A stretch of DNA of 64,000 bases from Burkholderiales bacterium (GCA_016191995.1 JACPVA010000133.1:1-64000); one strand, 5' to 3'. Positions 1 to 8,836 are shown, numbered from the stretch's first letter. Numbers and translations are program-made. Notes: generated by a model from the letters alone, not told the origin.

Positions 1-3
1 GGC

Positions 4-2313
4 ATGAAGACCGGACTTATCGCGGGTGCCGAGCATGCGGCACCGATCGTGGCGCTGCTGGATGCCGACGTGCGGGCCGGCCTGCCCAGTCTGCCTGCTG
101 CCCTGCCCAGCAGCCACCCCGACGCCAAGGCCGGCGAGTCCAGCCTGCCGGTACCGCGCGCGCGCGCCTTTGCCGAGCCGCTGTTGAGCGGCCAGCCGCT
201 TGACACCGGCGAGGAGGCGCTTGCCCATGCCGACGGCGTGGCCGCCATCCTCGCGGGCGTGGGCGCCGCGCCGACGATGCAGGCCGCCGCCTACCTGGTC
301 TATGCGGGCGAGGTCCTGACGCGCCCGGAGGAGGTCGTCGGCAAGGCCTTCGGCGAAAGCTATGCGTCGCTGGTGGCGGGCACGCGCCGGCTGGTGCAGG
401 TGCAGCGCGCGGCGCGCGAGGGCCTGGCCGGCACCGAGCAGGCGCAGCGCGCGGCGCAGCTCGAGCGCGTGCGCAAGATGCTGCTGGCCTTCTCGCGCGA
501 CCTGCGCGTCGTGCTGCTGCGGCTGGCCTCGCGGCTGCAGACCCTGCGCTGGTTCGCGGCGCAGCACAGGCCCTGCCCGGCGCCGCTCGCGCAGGAGGCG
601 CTGCAGGTCTTCGCGCCGCTGGCCAACCGGCTGGGCATCTGGCAGGTCAAGTGGGAGATCGAGGACCTCGCGCTGCGCTTCCTGCAGCCCGAGACCTACC
701 ACCGCATCGCGCGCCAGCTCGACGAGAAGCGCACCGAACGCGAGGCCGGCGTGGCCGCCGCGCGCGCGCAGCTCGCGGCGCTGCTGGCCGAGGCCGGCAT
801 CCGCGCCGAGGTCCAGGGGCGGCCGAAGCATATCTACAGCATCTTGAAGAAGATGCAGGGCAAGGGGCTGGACTTCGCGCGCGTGCTCGACGTGCGCGCG
901 CTGCGTGTGATCGTCGACGATGTCGACGCCTGCTACGCCGCGCTGGCGCGCGTGCACGAGCGCTGGGCGGCGCTGCCGGGCGAGTTCGACGACTACATCG
1001 CGCGCCCGAAGCCGAACGGCTACCGCTCGCTGCACACCGTGGTGCGCGCCGACGACGGCCGGCCGCTGGAGGTGCAGATCCGCACCCGCCGCATGCACGA
1101 GGACGCCGAGGTCGGCGTCGCCGCGCACTGGGCCTACAAGGAGGCCGGCACGCGCGGCTACGCCGGCGTCAGCGCCGCCGGCGCGTTCGAGGAGCGCGTC
1201 GCCGCCGCGCGCAAGGCCGTGCTGCGCCAGCTGCTGGCCTGGGAGCGCGACCTCGCCGCGCCGCTGGCGCGCGACGCCGCCGGCGCGTTCGACGACCGCA
1301 TCTACGTCTTCACGCCGCAGGCGGCGATCGTCGAGCTGCCCGCTGGCGCGACGCCGCTGGACTTCGCCTACGCGCTGCACACCGAGCTCGGCCACCGCTG
1401 CCGCGGCGCGCGTGTCGACGGCGCGATGGTGCCGCTGACCACCGCGCTGGCCAGCGGGCAGACGGTCGAGATCACGGCGGCGAAGGAGGGCGGGCCGTCG
1501 CTGGACTGGCTCAACCCGGAAGCCGGGATGCTGAGGAGCCCGCGCGCGCGTGCCAAGGTGCGCGCGTGGTTCCACGCGCAGCAGCAGCGCGCCACGATCG
1601 CGCGCGGGCGCGAGCTGGTCGAGAAGCTGCTGCAGCGCGAGGGCCGCACTGCGGTCAAGCTCGAACGGCTCGCCGAGCAGCTCGGGTTCGGGAGCGCGGA
1701 CAAGCTGTTCGAGGTTGTCGGCAAGGACGAATACTCGCTGCGCCATATCGAGCAGCTGCTGCGCCCGGCGCCCGCTGCGCCGGCCGAGGACGACGCCGTG
1801 GCCTTGCCGCGCGCGCGCAGCGCGGGCCGCACGGCCAGCGGCCGCGGCGGCGTGCTGGTGGTCGGCATCGACTCGCTGCTGACCAGCCTGGCACGCTGCT
1901 GCCGGCCGGCGCCGCCGGATTCGATCGGCGGCTTCGTCACGCGCGGCAAGGGCGTGGCCGTGCACCGCGCCGACTGCAGCAACTTCGTCCACATGGCCGC
2001 GCGCCACCCCGAGCGCGTCGTCGAGGTCGACTGGGGCGCGCCGGGCAAGGCGCGCGACGGGCGCGAGGCGGTCTATGCGCTGGACGTGCAGGTCGAGGCG
2101 AGCGACCGCCCCGGCCTGCTGCGCGACCTGAGCGAGGTCTTCGCCAAGGAGCGCATGCACGTCATCGGCATCAGCAGCCACAACGCGGCCGACACCGCGG
2201 GCCGCGTCGCGCGCATGAACTTCACCGTCGAGGCGCCCGACGCCGCGCGGCTGCAAGGCGCGCTGGGTGCGCTGCGGCAGGTGCCGGGGGTGCGGATGGC
2301 GCGGCGGCGCTGA
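4..2313 (+). CDS. relA: RelA-type (p)ppGpp synthetase
   Basis: Synthesises the stringent-response alarmone (p)ppGpp from ATP and GTP/GDP on stalled ribosomes. The 769-aa protein shows the full long-RSH layout: an N-terminal hydrolase-like region whose His-Asp signature is lost (H75 survives, but the expected HD pair reads YLVYAGE), a synthetase domain at about 270-400 with the KPNGYRSLHT motif near residue 335, a TGS domain near 430-490, a Cys-containing zinc-finger-like segment (RCCRP..DC) near 630-660, and a C-terminal ACT domain from about 695. The degenerate HD region marks it as RelA rather than the bifunctional SpoT. Only three bases precede the ATG in the window, so a start further upstream cannot be excluded. 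Confidence 0.95.
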   Translation: MKTGLIAGAEHAAPIVALLDADVRAGLPSLPAALPSSHPDAKAGESSLPVPRARAFAEPLLSGQPLDTGEEALAHADGVAAILAGVGAAPTMQAAAYLVYAGEVLTRPEEVVGKAFGESYASLVAGTRRLVQVQRAAREGLAGTEQAQRAAQLERVRKMLLAFSRDLRVVLLRLASRLQTLRWFAAQHRPCPAPLAQEALQVFAPLANRLGIWQVKWEIEDLALRFLQPETYHRIARQLDEKRTEREAGVAAARAQLAALLAEAGIRAEVQGRPKHIYSILKKMQGKGLDFARVLDVRALRVIVDDVDACYAALARVHERWAALPGEFDDYIARPKPNGYRSLHTVVRADDGRPLEVQIRTRRMHEDAEVGVAAHWAYKEAGTRGYAGVSAAGAFEERVAAARKAVLRQLLAWERDLAAPLARDAAGAFDDRIYVFTPQAAIVELPAGATPLDFAYALHTELGHRCRGARVDGAMVPLTTALASGQTVEITAAKEGGPSLDWLNPEAGMLRSPRARAKVRAWFHAQQQRATIARGRELVEKLLQREGRTAVKLERLAEQLGFGSADKLFEVVGKDEYSLRHIEQLLRPAPAAPAEDDAVALPRARSAGRTASGRGGVLVVGIDSLLTSLARCCRPAPPDSIGGFVTRGKGVAVHRADCSNFVHMAARHPERVVEVDWGAPGKARDGREAVYALDVQVEASDRPGLLRDLSEVFAKERMHVIGISSHNAADTAGRVARMNFTVEAPDAARLQGALGALRQVPGVRMARRR

Positions 2314-2380
2314 GGGCGCGGTTGCGGCGGCGCCGGGCGCGCGGTCGAGCTGCGCGCGTCGTGTATCATCCGCAGCTTGC

Positions 2381-2457
2381 AGGCGCGTAGCTCAGCTGGT
2401 TAGAGCACCACCTTGACATGGTGGGGGTCGTTGGTTCGAGTCCAATCGCGCCTACCA
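2381..2457 (+). tRNA. tRNA-Val(GAC)
   Basis: The cloverleaf can be folded by eye. The acceptor stem AGGCGCG pairs with CGCGCCT, the D arm is GCTC/GAGC, the anticodon stem CCACC/GGTGG encloses TTGACAT (anticodon GAC, valine), the T arm carries TTCGAGT, and an encoded ACCA tail follows. It lies 67 bases after relA. Confidence 0.96.
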
Positions 2458-2473
2458 GATTCGGCAACAGCAG

Positions 2474-2503
2474 CAAGGGCTTGGCGGTGACGCCAGGCCC
2501 TTG
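2474..2503 (+). terminator. Hairpin terminator after tRNA-Val
   Basis: A 13-bp stem (CAAGGGCTTGGCG against CGCCAGGCCCTTG, one G-T pair) closes a GTGA tetraloop 16 bases after the tRNA. The T-rich tract that follows is weak (TTGTCGCTT), so termination may be only partly intrinsic. Its position and strength support a terminator role. Confidence 0.7.
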
Positions 2504-2526
2504 TCGCTTGGTGGCGCGCCCGCCAC

Positions 2527-2592
2527 GATCGTGGCCTCGCGGCGCGCCCGACGGCTTCGCAGGGATCGTGGCCTCGCGGCGCGCCCGACGGC
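2527..2592. repeat. Two-copy 29-bp direct repeat
   Basis: Identical 29-bp units at 2527-2555 and 2564-2592 (period 37 bp), each beginning GATCGTGGCCTCGCGG and ending CCCGACGGC. The 8-bp spacer is unique. They lie downstream of the tRNA terminator. No function is apparent. Confidence 0.85.
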
Positions 2593-2919
2593 CTCCCAGG
2601 ATTAGCGCGCTGGCCCAGTCCGCTGCGTCACGCAGGGGGCTCTGACGCCGACCACACCGTCGGCGCGGTCGGCATGCGCAACAGGCGGTGCCCGCGCAGT
2701 CATGAGCCTCGCCCGGTCCTGCGCCTGCGCCTGCGCCGGATGCTGTCCGGCCCGGTCCGGGTCAGGATGCGAGGTGCCGCAGAGGCCACAGGCTCCTGCG
2801 TCCGCGCCGCCCTGGGCGGCGAAGCGTGCCGAGCGTCCGGGCGGCCGCGCTCCGGCATCGACGAGCGAGGCTTCGTGATCGGCGCCGCGCCGTCGTGCGA
2901 CCGACGGTCGGTAGGGGTT

Positions 2920-3408
2920 TCAGCGCAGCTCGCCCGGCGCCCGGCTGAGCTCGTTGTTGGCCTCGATCAGCATGCGCGCCATGCGCATGAACTGGCGCCG
3001 CTCGGCCGCGGGCAGGGGATCGAGGATGCGCGCCTGCGCGCGCTGCATTGCCGGGATCACCTCGGCCAGCAGCGCGCGCCCGGCGTCGGTCGGCGTCAGC
3101 TGGCGCACGCGCCGGTCGTCGGGCGAGGCGTTGCGTCGCACCAGCGCGCGCGCCTCCAGCCGGTCGACGACGCCGGCCGTCGTCGAGGTGTCCAGCCCGA
3201 CGGTGCGCGCCAGCGTGCGCTGGTCGATACCGGGCTGGTTCGCGATCGTCTGCAGCGCCGCGTACTGCACCGGGGTCACGCCGCTCGCCTCGGTCTCCTG
3301 CAGGAAGATCGCGACCGCGATCTGGTGCAGGCGGCGCATGACATAGCCCGGCAGCGCATCGAGGTCGACGGCGCGGGTCGAGGGGGCGGGGGTGTGCGAG
3401 GGTCGCAT
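2920..3408 (-). CDS. MarR-family transcriptional regulator
   Basis: A 162-aa winged-helix regulator of the MarR family, which usually represses neighbouring genes and is released by phenolic ligands. It shows the typical pattern: an N-terminal dimerisation helix, then GVTPVQYAALQTI, a recognition-helix region (LARTVGLDTSTTAGVVDRLEARALV), the wing with the DDRR signature, and a C-terminal dimerisation helix. I chose the ATG at 3408 because family alignment begins soon after it; upstream in-frame ATGs would add an unrelated extension. It is divergent from the monooxygenase remnant and TRAP genes, whose expression it probably controls. Confidence 0.88.
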   Translation of the reverse strand: MRPSHTPAPSTRAVDLDALPGYVMRRLHQIAVAIFLQETEASGVTPVQYAALQTIANQPGIDQRTLARTVGLDTSTTAGVVDRLEARALVRRNASPDDRRVRQLTPTDAGRALLAEVIPAMQRAQARILDPLPAAERRQFMRMARMLIEANNELSRAPGELR

Positions 3409-3509
3409 GGCAGGGGGCAAGGGTAGACCCGGATGCGCGATGCGGGATGCTATCACTACACTACACGTCAGCATACATATTATCAGTGCGCTAACTCTAG
3501 GAGATCGCG
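3409..3509. promoter_or_regulatory. Divergent promoter region between marR-like gene and monooxygenase remnant
   Basis: This ~100-bp spacer contains an unusually A+T-rich stretch at about 3450-3500 for this genome. It includes a possible -10 box TATTAT at 3478-3483 and an AGGAG ribosome-binding site at 3499-3503, six bases before a TTG start. A MarR operator would be expected here, but I could not identify a convincing palindrome. Confidence 0.4.
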
Positions 3510-3884
3510 TTGAACGACCCGGCCGACGTCCTGCCCGTCCTCGTCGCCGGCGGCGGCATCGGCGGTCCGACGGCGGCGCTGGGTCTCATGCGTCGCGACT
3601 TCGGGGGGCCGCAGTGCGTCGAGTTCGGCCGCGACAGGCTCGCGCCGGCAGAGATGGGCGACTGCGGGCGCTCGCGCGCCGACCGGCTTCGGGGCTGCCG
3701 CGGGCCGGGCCCGGCCGCGCGGCCCGACGCGCTGCCGGCCGCCGCGCTGCCGGCCTGGCGCCGGGTCGACGCAGACCGCGCGCTGGCCGAGCAGCTCGCG
3801 CCGGACCTGTTCCGCGTCGCCGACGCGCCGATCGGCGCGGCGCTGAATGTGTTGCATGCGCAGCGCCCGCAGCCCGCACGCTGA
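3510..3884 (+). pseudogene. Truncated FAD-dependent monooxygenase remnant
   Basis: The 124-aa frame begins at TTG behind a good AGGAG site and opens with an FAD-binding Rossmann motif (VLVAGGGIGGPTAALGL), as in aromatic-ring hydroxylases of the salicylate / 3-hydroxybenzoate hydroxylase family. Those enzymes are about 380-420 aa. Here the first strand-helix is followed by low-similarity Arg/Ala/Pro-rich sequence and then a short stretch that could be the original C-terminus (residues ~90-124). The DG and GD motifs and the substrate domain are missing, so it is probably an internally deleted, inactive gene. Its place between a divergent MarR regulator and a TRAP transporter suggests a former aromatic-acid catabolic operon. 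Confidence 0.6.
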
Positions 3885-3972
3885 TCGACCGCCGCATCGG
3901 CGCGACCGCGCGCGCAATCCCGTGGCCCGACCCTCAGCCGGCCGCTCCGGCACGACAACTCAGGAGAACACC

Positions 3973-4953
3973 ATGCCATCGTCTCTCGTCCGATCGCTGA
4001 AACTGGCTGCCGGCGCCGCCGCGCTGGCGCTGGCCGTTCAGCCCGCGAGCGCCCAGGCGCTGAAGCTCGCGCACATCACGCCGCCGACCCATGTCTGGCA
4101 CAAGGTGTCGGAGAAGCTGGCGGCCGACCTGGCGACCGCGTCGGGCGGCAGGATGACGATCGCCGTCAGCCCGCTGCAGAAGCTCGGCAACGAGGGCCAG
4201 GTCGTCAACCTGATGCAGGCTGGCGCGGTGCACTTCGCCGTCTTCACCGCCGCCGGGCTCGCCAACCGCGAGGAGTCGCTGCTCGCCTGGTCGCTGCCGT
4301 ATACGCTGAAGGACGTGGCGCACGCGGCGCGTGCCGCCGGCACGCCGTCGGCGCGCCAGATGCTGGCGCGGCTCGAGCCCAGCGGCCTCGTCGGCCTGGG
4401 CTACGCCTTCGCCGGCATGCGGCATGTGCTTTCGGTCAACCCGGTCGCCTCGCCGAAGGACCTGGCGAACAAGAAGGTGCGCGCCTTCCCGAGCCCGATC
4501 TACAACGACTGGTGGACCGCCAACGGCGCGGCGCCGACCGCGCTGCCGCTGTCGGAGGTCGCGCCGTCGCTGACGACCAAGCTGCTCGACGCGGTCGATA
4601 TCGACCTCGACGCGCTCGTCGGCCTGAAGTTCCACCAGCAGGCGCCGAACCTGACGCTGACCAACCACATGGCATTCCCGGGCGTGCTGGTGGCGTCGAA
4701 GAAATGGTGGGACGCGCTGCCGCAGGCCGACCGCGACCTGGTGCGCAAGGTCGCCACCGAGGTCGAGAAGTGGGGCGTGCAGGTCGCGGTCGACGCCGAG
4801 GCGAGCAACCTGGCGAAGGCCAAGGCCGATGGCGCCAAGGTGATCGACTTCGACGCCGCCGCGTTCCAGGCGGTGGGCGACAAGATCCGCGAGAAGTACA
4901 CGGCCAGGAACCCGCTGATCGCCGACTTCTTCCGCCAGGCCAAGGCGCTCTGA
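3973..4953 (+). CDS. TRAP transporter substrate-binding protein (DctP family)
   Basis: Periplasmic receptor of a tripartite ATP-independent transporter that captures an organic or aromatic acid and delivers it to the membrane subunits. The 326-aa product starts with a Sec signal peptide (SLKLAAGAAALALAVQPASAQA), followed by the DctP fold: LKLAHITPPTHVWHK, the GGRMTIAVSPLQKLGNE segment, and the SNP..DLANKKVRAFPSPIYNDWW region that usually supplies the carboxylate-binding Arg. The ATG at 3973 has an AGGAG site nine bases upstream. It is the first gene of a dctPQM set. Confidence 0.93.
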   Translation: MPSSLVRSLKLAAGAAALALAVQPASAQALKLAHITPPTHVWHKVSEKLAADLATASGGRMTIAVSPLQKLGNEGQVVNLMQAGAVHFAVFTAAGLANREESLLAWSLPYTLKDVAHAARAAGTPSARQMLARLEPSGLVGLGYAFAGMRHVLSVNPVASPKDLANKKVRAFPSPIYNDWWTANGAAPTALPLSEVAPSLTTKLLDAVDIDLDALVGLKFHQQAPNLTLTNHMAFPGVLVASKKWWDALPQADRDLVRKVATEVEKWGVQVAVDAEASNLAKAKADGAKVIDFDAAAFQAVGDKIREKYTARNPLIADFFRQAKAL

Positions 4954-5111
4954 CGCGGCCGACGCGGGACGGGCGCCGCCCGCGCCCGCGCTGGCGAATC
5001 GGTGCGCCGAGCGGGTCCGTCGCGGGCCAGCGGCGCAGGCATGCCCGGCGCCGCGGTGATGGTGCGCGGCTGCTCTGCGCGCCGGGCCGACCGACAACAG
5101 GAGACGCATCG

Positions 5112-5621
5112 ATGCTGTACGCCACCATCCAGCGACTCGACGACGGTCTGGCCCTGGCCGAGCGCGTGTTCGTGATCGCGCTGACCGCCGCGCTGACCGG
5201 CATCATGATGACGCAGGTCGTGATGCGCTACTTCTTCAGCGCCCCGATCTTCTGGGCCGAGGAGATCTCGGTCCAGCTGCTCGTCTTCACGACCCTGTTC
5301 GGGCTGTCGCTGCTGGTGCGCAGCGGGCATATGGTCAGCATCGACTTTCTGCCGCAGGCGCTCGCCGCGCGGCCGCGCCACCTGCTGCAGGCCCTGCTCG
5401 GCCTCGTGCTGCTGGCGCTGCTCGCATTCGTCGCCTGGCTGGGCTGGAGCTGGATCGGACGCGACGACGTGCGCATCGAGCTCAGCGCGACGACGCAGTT
5501 GCCGCGCTGGACCAGCTACGCCTTCCTGCCGGCCGCGATGGCGGCGATGGCCTGGCACCAGTTCGCCGCCGTGCTGCGCCACCTCAGGCAGGCCGCGGCA
5601 CCGGGCGAGGAGGGTGCATGA
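5112..5621 (+). CDS. TRAP transporter small permease (DctQ family)
   Basis: The 169-aa membrane protein has four predicted transmembrane helices (about residues 18-38, 50-68, 88-112 and 130-150). It carries the family signature MRYFFSAPIFWAEEISVQLLVFTTLFG near residue 38. DctQ subunits pair with the large permease DctM in Na+- or H+-driven solute uptake. The start at ATG 5112 is preceded by AGGAG. The last four bases overlap the start of the large permease gene (ATGA), a sign of translational coupling. Confidence 0.9.
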   Translation: MLYATIQRLDDGLALAERVFVIALTAALTGIMMTQVVMRYFFSAPIFWAEEISVQLLVFTTLFGLSLLVRSGHMVSIDFLPQALAARPRHLLQALLGLVLLALLAFVAWLGWSWIGRDDVRIELSATTQLPRWTSYAFLPAAMAAMAWHQFAAVLRHLRQAAAPGEEGA

Positions 5622-6895
5622 CCGCGCTGCTGGTCTTCTTCGGCCTGCTGCTGGCCGGACTGCCGATCTTCGGCGTCATCCTCGCCGGTGCGGTCGCCTA
5701 CCTGGTCAGCAACGACCTGGCGGCGCTGTACGACTCGATCCCGATCCAGTTCTACGGCGCGCTCGAGATCAACGGCCTGCTCGCGATCCCGCTCTTCCTG
5801 CTCGTCGGCGAGGTCATGAACCGCGCCGGGCTGACGCAGCGCCTGGTCGCCGTCGCCGAGGTGCTGGTCGGCGGGCTGCGCGGCGGGCTCGCCTATGCCA
5901 ACCTGATCACGAACGCGATGGCGGCGTCGATCCTCGGCTCGGCGGTGGCGCAGATCGGCGTCATGAGCAAGGTCATGATCCCCGAGATGGAGAAGAAGGG
6001 CTACGACCGTGCCTTCTCCGGCGCCGTCACGGTCAGCGCCGGATTGCTCGGGCCGATCATCCCGCCGTCGATGCTGATGATCATCTATGGCGTCGTCGCC
6101 GTGCAGCCGATCGCACCGCTGTTCATCGCCGGCATCGTGCCGGGGCTGCTGATCGTCGCCGCGCTGGCGATCGTCATCCTGCTGACCGGGTTGTTCGGGC
6201 CCGGGTTGCCGGCCGGCGCGCGCGGCGAGTACCGGCAGTCGGCGAAGGTGCTGCTCGAGGGCCTGATGCCGGCGGCGATCCCGGTCGTCGTCATCGTCGG
6301 CATCATGGCCGGCGCGATGACGCCGACCGAGTCGGGCGCGGTCGCGTCGATCATCGCGCTCGTGCTCGGCTTCGCCTTCCGCTCGCTGAGCTGGCGCGAC
6401 CTGGCGCCGATCCTGGCGTCGGTGGCGACCAGCACGGCGACGATCACCGGCCTGATCGCCGCGGCGTCGGTGCTGAGCTGGGCGCTCGCCTTCCAGGGCG
6501 TGCCCGACCAGCTCGTCGCCGTCCTGACCGGGTTGACCAGCTCGCCGACCGCCTTCCTGCTGCTGACGATCGCGATGCTGCTCGTGCTGGGCATGTTCCT
6601 CGAGAGCATCAGCGTGCTGATCGTCGTCGTGCCGCTGCTGATGCCGGTGGTCACGGGGCTCGGGATCGACCCGATCCACTTCGGCGTCGTCTGCACGGTG
6701 GCCACCGTCATCGGTCTGGTCACGCCCCCGGTCGGGCCCGGGCTCTATATCGCGATGGTCGCGGCCGACATCCGCATGGGGCCGCTGTTCCGCGCCACCG
6801 TGCCCTTCCTCGCCGCCGTGCTGCTGTGCCTGGTGCTGATCGCGGCACTGCCTACGCTGTCGACCTGGCTGCCGTCGATCAGCATGGGGCGCTGA
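5618..6895 (+). CDS. TRAP transporter large permease (DctM family)
   Basis: A 425-aa polytopic membrane protein, standard length for DctM, that forms the ion-coupled translocation channel. Family features include the N-terminal FFGLLLAGLPIFGVILAGA helix, the GGLRGGLAYANLITNAMAASILGSAVA motif, the LLGPIIPPSMLMIIYG re-entrant region, and the C-terminal GLVTPPVGPGLY motif. It starts inside the stop codon of the dctQ-type gene. The operon ends here: the next gene is convergent. Confidence 0.94.
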   Translation: MTALLVFFGLLLAGLPIFGVILAGAVAYLVSNDLAALYDSIPIQFYGALEINGLLAIPLFLLVGEVMNRAGLTQRLVAVAEVLVGGLRGGLAYANLITNAMAASILGSAVAQIGVMSKVMIPEMEKKGYDRAFSGAVTVSAGLLGPIIPPSMLMIIYGVVAVQPIAPLFIAGIVPGLLIVAALAIVILLTGLFGPGLPAGARGEYRQSAKVLLEGLMPAAIPVVVIVGIMAGAMTPTESGAVASIIALVLGFAFRSLSWRDLAPILASVATSTATITGLIAAASVLSWALAFQGVPDQLVAVLTGLTSSPTAFLLLTIAMLLVLGMFLESISVLIVVVPLLMPVVTGLGIDPIHFGVVCTVATVIGLVTPPVGPGLYIAMVAADIRMGPLFRATVPFLAAVLLCLVLIAALPTLSTWLPSISMGR

Positions 6896-6944
6896 GCCGC
6901 CGTCCGCCGCCGGCGAGGGCGCGGCGCAGGCCATGCCGCGCGGC

Positions 6945-7829
6945 TCAGGGCCGCAGCAGCCGCGTGATGACCGAGCGCATCCAGCGGTGGCCCGGATCCT
7001 GGTGGAAGCGCTCGTGCCAGTGCAGCTTGATCTCGTACGCCGGCAGCGCCAGCGGCGGGTCGAAGCTGCGGCAGCGGCGTTGCCGGCCGACGACCTCGGC
7101 CAGCCGCAGCGGCACGGTGGCGATCAGGTCGGTGCCCTCGACGAGGTAGGACAGCCCGACATAGTTGGGCACGCGCAGCGCGACGCGGCGCCGCACCCCC
7201 CTGCGCTCGAGCTCGCGCTCGACCACCGCGTGCCCGGTGCCGGGGTCGCTGACGACGACATGCGACTCGGATTCGAACAGCGCGCGCGTCAGGCGCTCGT
7301 GCACGCGCGGGTGGCCGACGCGCACCATGCAGACATAACGTTGCGGAAAGAGCTTGAGCTCGTAGAAGCCGGCGTCGAGCTGGGGCATGAACCCGATCGC
7401 GAGGTCGGCCTCGCCCGCCTCGAGCTGCTGCGGGGTCTGCGTCGACAGCGGGCGGACCTCGATCGCGACCCCCGGCGCCTCCTCGCGCAGCCGCGCCCAC
7501 AGCGCCGGCAGCAGCACGATCTGGCTGATGTCGCTCATGCCGACGACGAAGCTGCGCGTCGTCGCCCGCGGCTCGAAGCGGCTGCGGTGCCCGAGCGCGT
7601 CGTCGACCGCGGCGAGCGCCTGCCGCATGCGCGGCGCCAGCTCGCGCGCCAGCGGCGTGGGCTCCATGCGCGCGCCGACGCGGACGAACAGCGCGTCGCC
7701 GAAGTGCGCGCGCAGCCGCTGCAGCGCGATGCTCACCGCGGGCTGGCCGAGCCCGAGCGCCTCGGCCGCGCGACTGACCGAGCTGGTCTTGAAGATCTCG
7801 TCGAAGACGTGCAGCAGGCGCAGATCCAT
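6945..7829 (-). CDS. LysR-family transcriptional regulator
   Basis: A 294-aa LysR-type regulator with an N-terminal winged helix-turn-helix (MDLRLLHVFDEIFKTSSVSRAAEALGLGQPAVSIALQRLR) and a C-terminal effector-binding domain of periplasmic-binding-protein fold. The start at 7829 fits the family's usual MDLRLL opening; the longer frame adds an unrelated 18-residue leader. It is divergent from the SDR / flavin oxidoreductase / AMP-ligase operon. An ATC-N9-GAT site lies in the shared promoter region, so it probably activates that operon and represses itself. Confidence 0.9.
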   Translation of the reverse strand: MDLRLLHVFDEIFKTSSVSRAAEALGLGQPAVSIALQRLRAHFGDALFVRVGARMEPTPLARELAPRMRQALAAVDDALGHRSRFEPRATTRSFVVGMSDISQIVLLPALWARLREEAPGVAIEVRPLSTQTPQQLEAGEADLAIGFMPQLDAGFYELKLFPQRYVCMVRVGHPRVHERLTRALFESESHVVVSDPGTGHAVVERELERRGVRRRVALRVPNYVGLSYLVEGTDLIATVPLRLAEVVGRQRRCRSFDPPLALPAYEIKLHWHERFHQDPGHRWMRSVITRLLRP

Positions 7830-7858
7830 GGCGTGCGACGCGGGCTGCCCGCGTATTC

Positions 7859-7881
7859 GGAAATCGAATCGACAGATTTCC
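7859..7881. promoter_or_regulatory. LysR-type operator (ATC-N9-GAT)
   Basis: A perfect inverted repeat, GGAAATC at 7859-7865 and GATTTCC at 7875-7881, separated by nine bases. It contains T-N11-A and the NodD-box pattern ATC-N9-GAT. It sits 30 bases upstream of the LysR start and about 150 bases upstream of the divergent SDR gene, the usual place for an LTTR recognition site. Confidence 0.75.
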
Positions 7882-8032
7882 ATTCTGACTCTTTTCGCGA
7901 TACGGCGCGCGCCCTACATTGCGCCATCGCCATCGCCATCACCATCGCCATCGCCAGCCGGCACGCCCGGCACGAACGCTGAGCCGCGACGACCGCGCCG
8001 GCCACCGACCTCCCCGAGGAGACGAACCCACC

Positions 8033-8836
8033 ATGACCCAACCGACACCCGACACCGCCGCGCCGCTGCGCGGCCAGCATGCGGTCGTGACCGGCGGCGG
8101 CCGCGGCATCGGCAAGGCGATCGCGGCCGAGCTCGCGCGGCTCGGCGCCGACCTGACGCTGATGGGTCGCGACACCGCGGCCCTGGAGGGCAGCGCGAGC
8201 GAGCTGCGCGCGGCCTATGGCTGCCGCGTCGCCGAAGCGCCGATCGAGCTCGGGGCGCCGCAGGCGATCGAGCGCGCCTTCGCGGCCAGCCGCGAGCAGC
8301 TCGGTCCGGTCGCGATCCTCGTCAACAACGCCGGCGTCGCGCCGTCGGCGCCGTTCGGGCGCACGAGCCTCGAGAAGTGGAACGAGGTTCTGTCGATCGA
8401 CCTGACCGGCCCGTTCCTGTGCATCCAGCAGGTGCTGGCGCCGATGGTCGCCGCCGGGCACGGGCGCATCGTCAATATCGCGTCGACCGCGGGGCTGACC
8501 GGGTTTGCCTACGTCAGTGCGTACTGCGCCGCCAAGCATGGGCTGATCGGCCTGACGCGCGCGCTCGCGGTCGAGGTCGCGCGCTCGGGGGTGACCGTCA
8601 ACGCCGTCTGCCCGGGCTACACCGATACCGAGATCGTCGGCCGAACGCTCGACAACATCGTCGCCAAGACCGGACGCTCGCGCGAGCAGGCGCTGGCCGA
8701 GCTGGTCGCGCACAACCCGCAGCGGCGGCTGATCGAGCCCGACGAAGTGGCCTCGGCGGTGGGCTGGCTGTGCCTGCCCGGGGCGCGATCGGTGACCGGG
8801 CAGAGCCTGCTCGTCGCCGGCGGCGAGCTGATGTGA
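8033..8836 (+). CDS. Short-chain dehydrogenase/reductase
   Basis: A 267-aa classical SDR that oxidises or reduces a hydroxyl/keto group with NAD(P)H. Visible motifs are TGGGRGIG (cofactor binding, about residue 20), NNAG, the catalytic Ser in NIASTAG, and Y164-x3-K168 in YCAAK. The ATG at 8033 follows a GAGGAGACG ribosome-binding site. It is first in an operon with a flavin oxidoreductase and an acyl/aryl-AMP ligase, divergent from the LysR gene. That points to catabolism of an aromatic or alicyclic carboxylic acid. The substrate is not readable from the sequence. Confidence 0.9.
   Translation: MTQPTPDTAAPLRGQHAVVTGGGRGIGKAIAAELARLGADLTLMGRDTAALEGSASELRAAYGCRVAEAPIELGAPQAIERAFAASREQLGPVAILVNNAGVAPSAPFGRTSLEKWNEVLSIDLTGPFLCIQQVLAPMVAAGHGRIVNIASTAGLTGFAYVSAYCAAKHGLIGLTRALAVEVARSGVTVNAVCPGYTDTEIVGRTLDNIVAKTGRSREQALAELVAHNPQRRLIEPDEVASAVGWLCLPGARSVTGQSLLVAGGELM

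Larger units (their letters stand above)
2458..2919. other. Gene-free spacer with a tandem repeat
   Basis: About 460 bases between tRNA-Val and the leftward MarR gene. It holds the hairpin terminator and a two-copy 29-bp direct repeat. Open frames here overlap the tRNA or run antisense to the regulator and resemble no family I know, so I see no gene. Confidence 0.6.

Noticed and set aside
2418-2645. 75-codon frame starting inside tRNA-Val
   Set aside because: It begins within the tRNA and crosses its terminator and a tandem repeat, so it is not a believable gene.
2674-3426. 250-codon plus-strand frame over the MarR gene
   Set aside because: The opposite strand encodes a complete MarR protein; this frame has no recognisable domain or ribosome-binding site.
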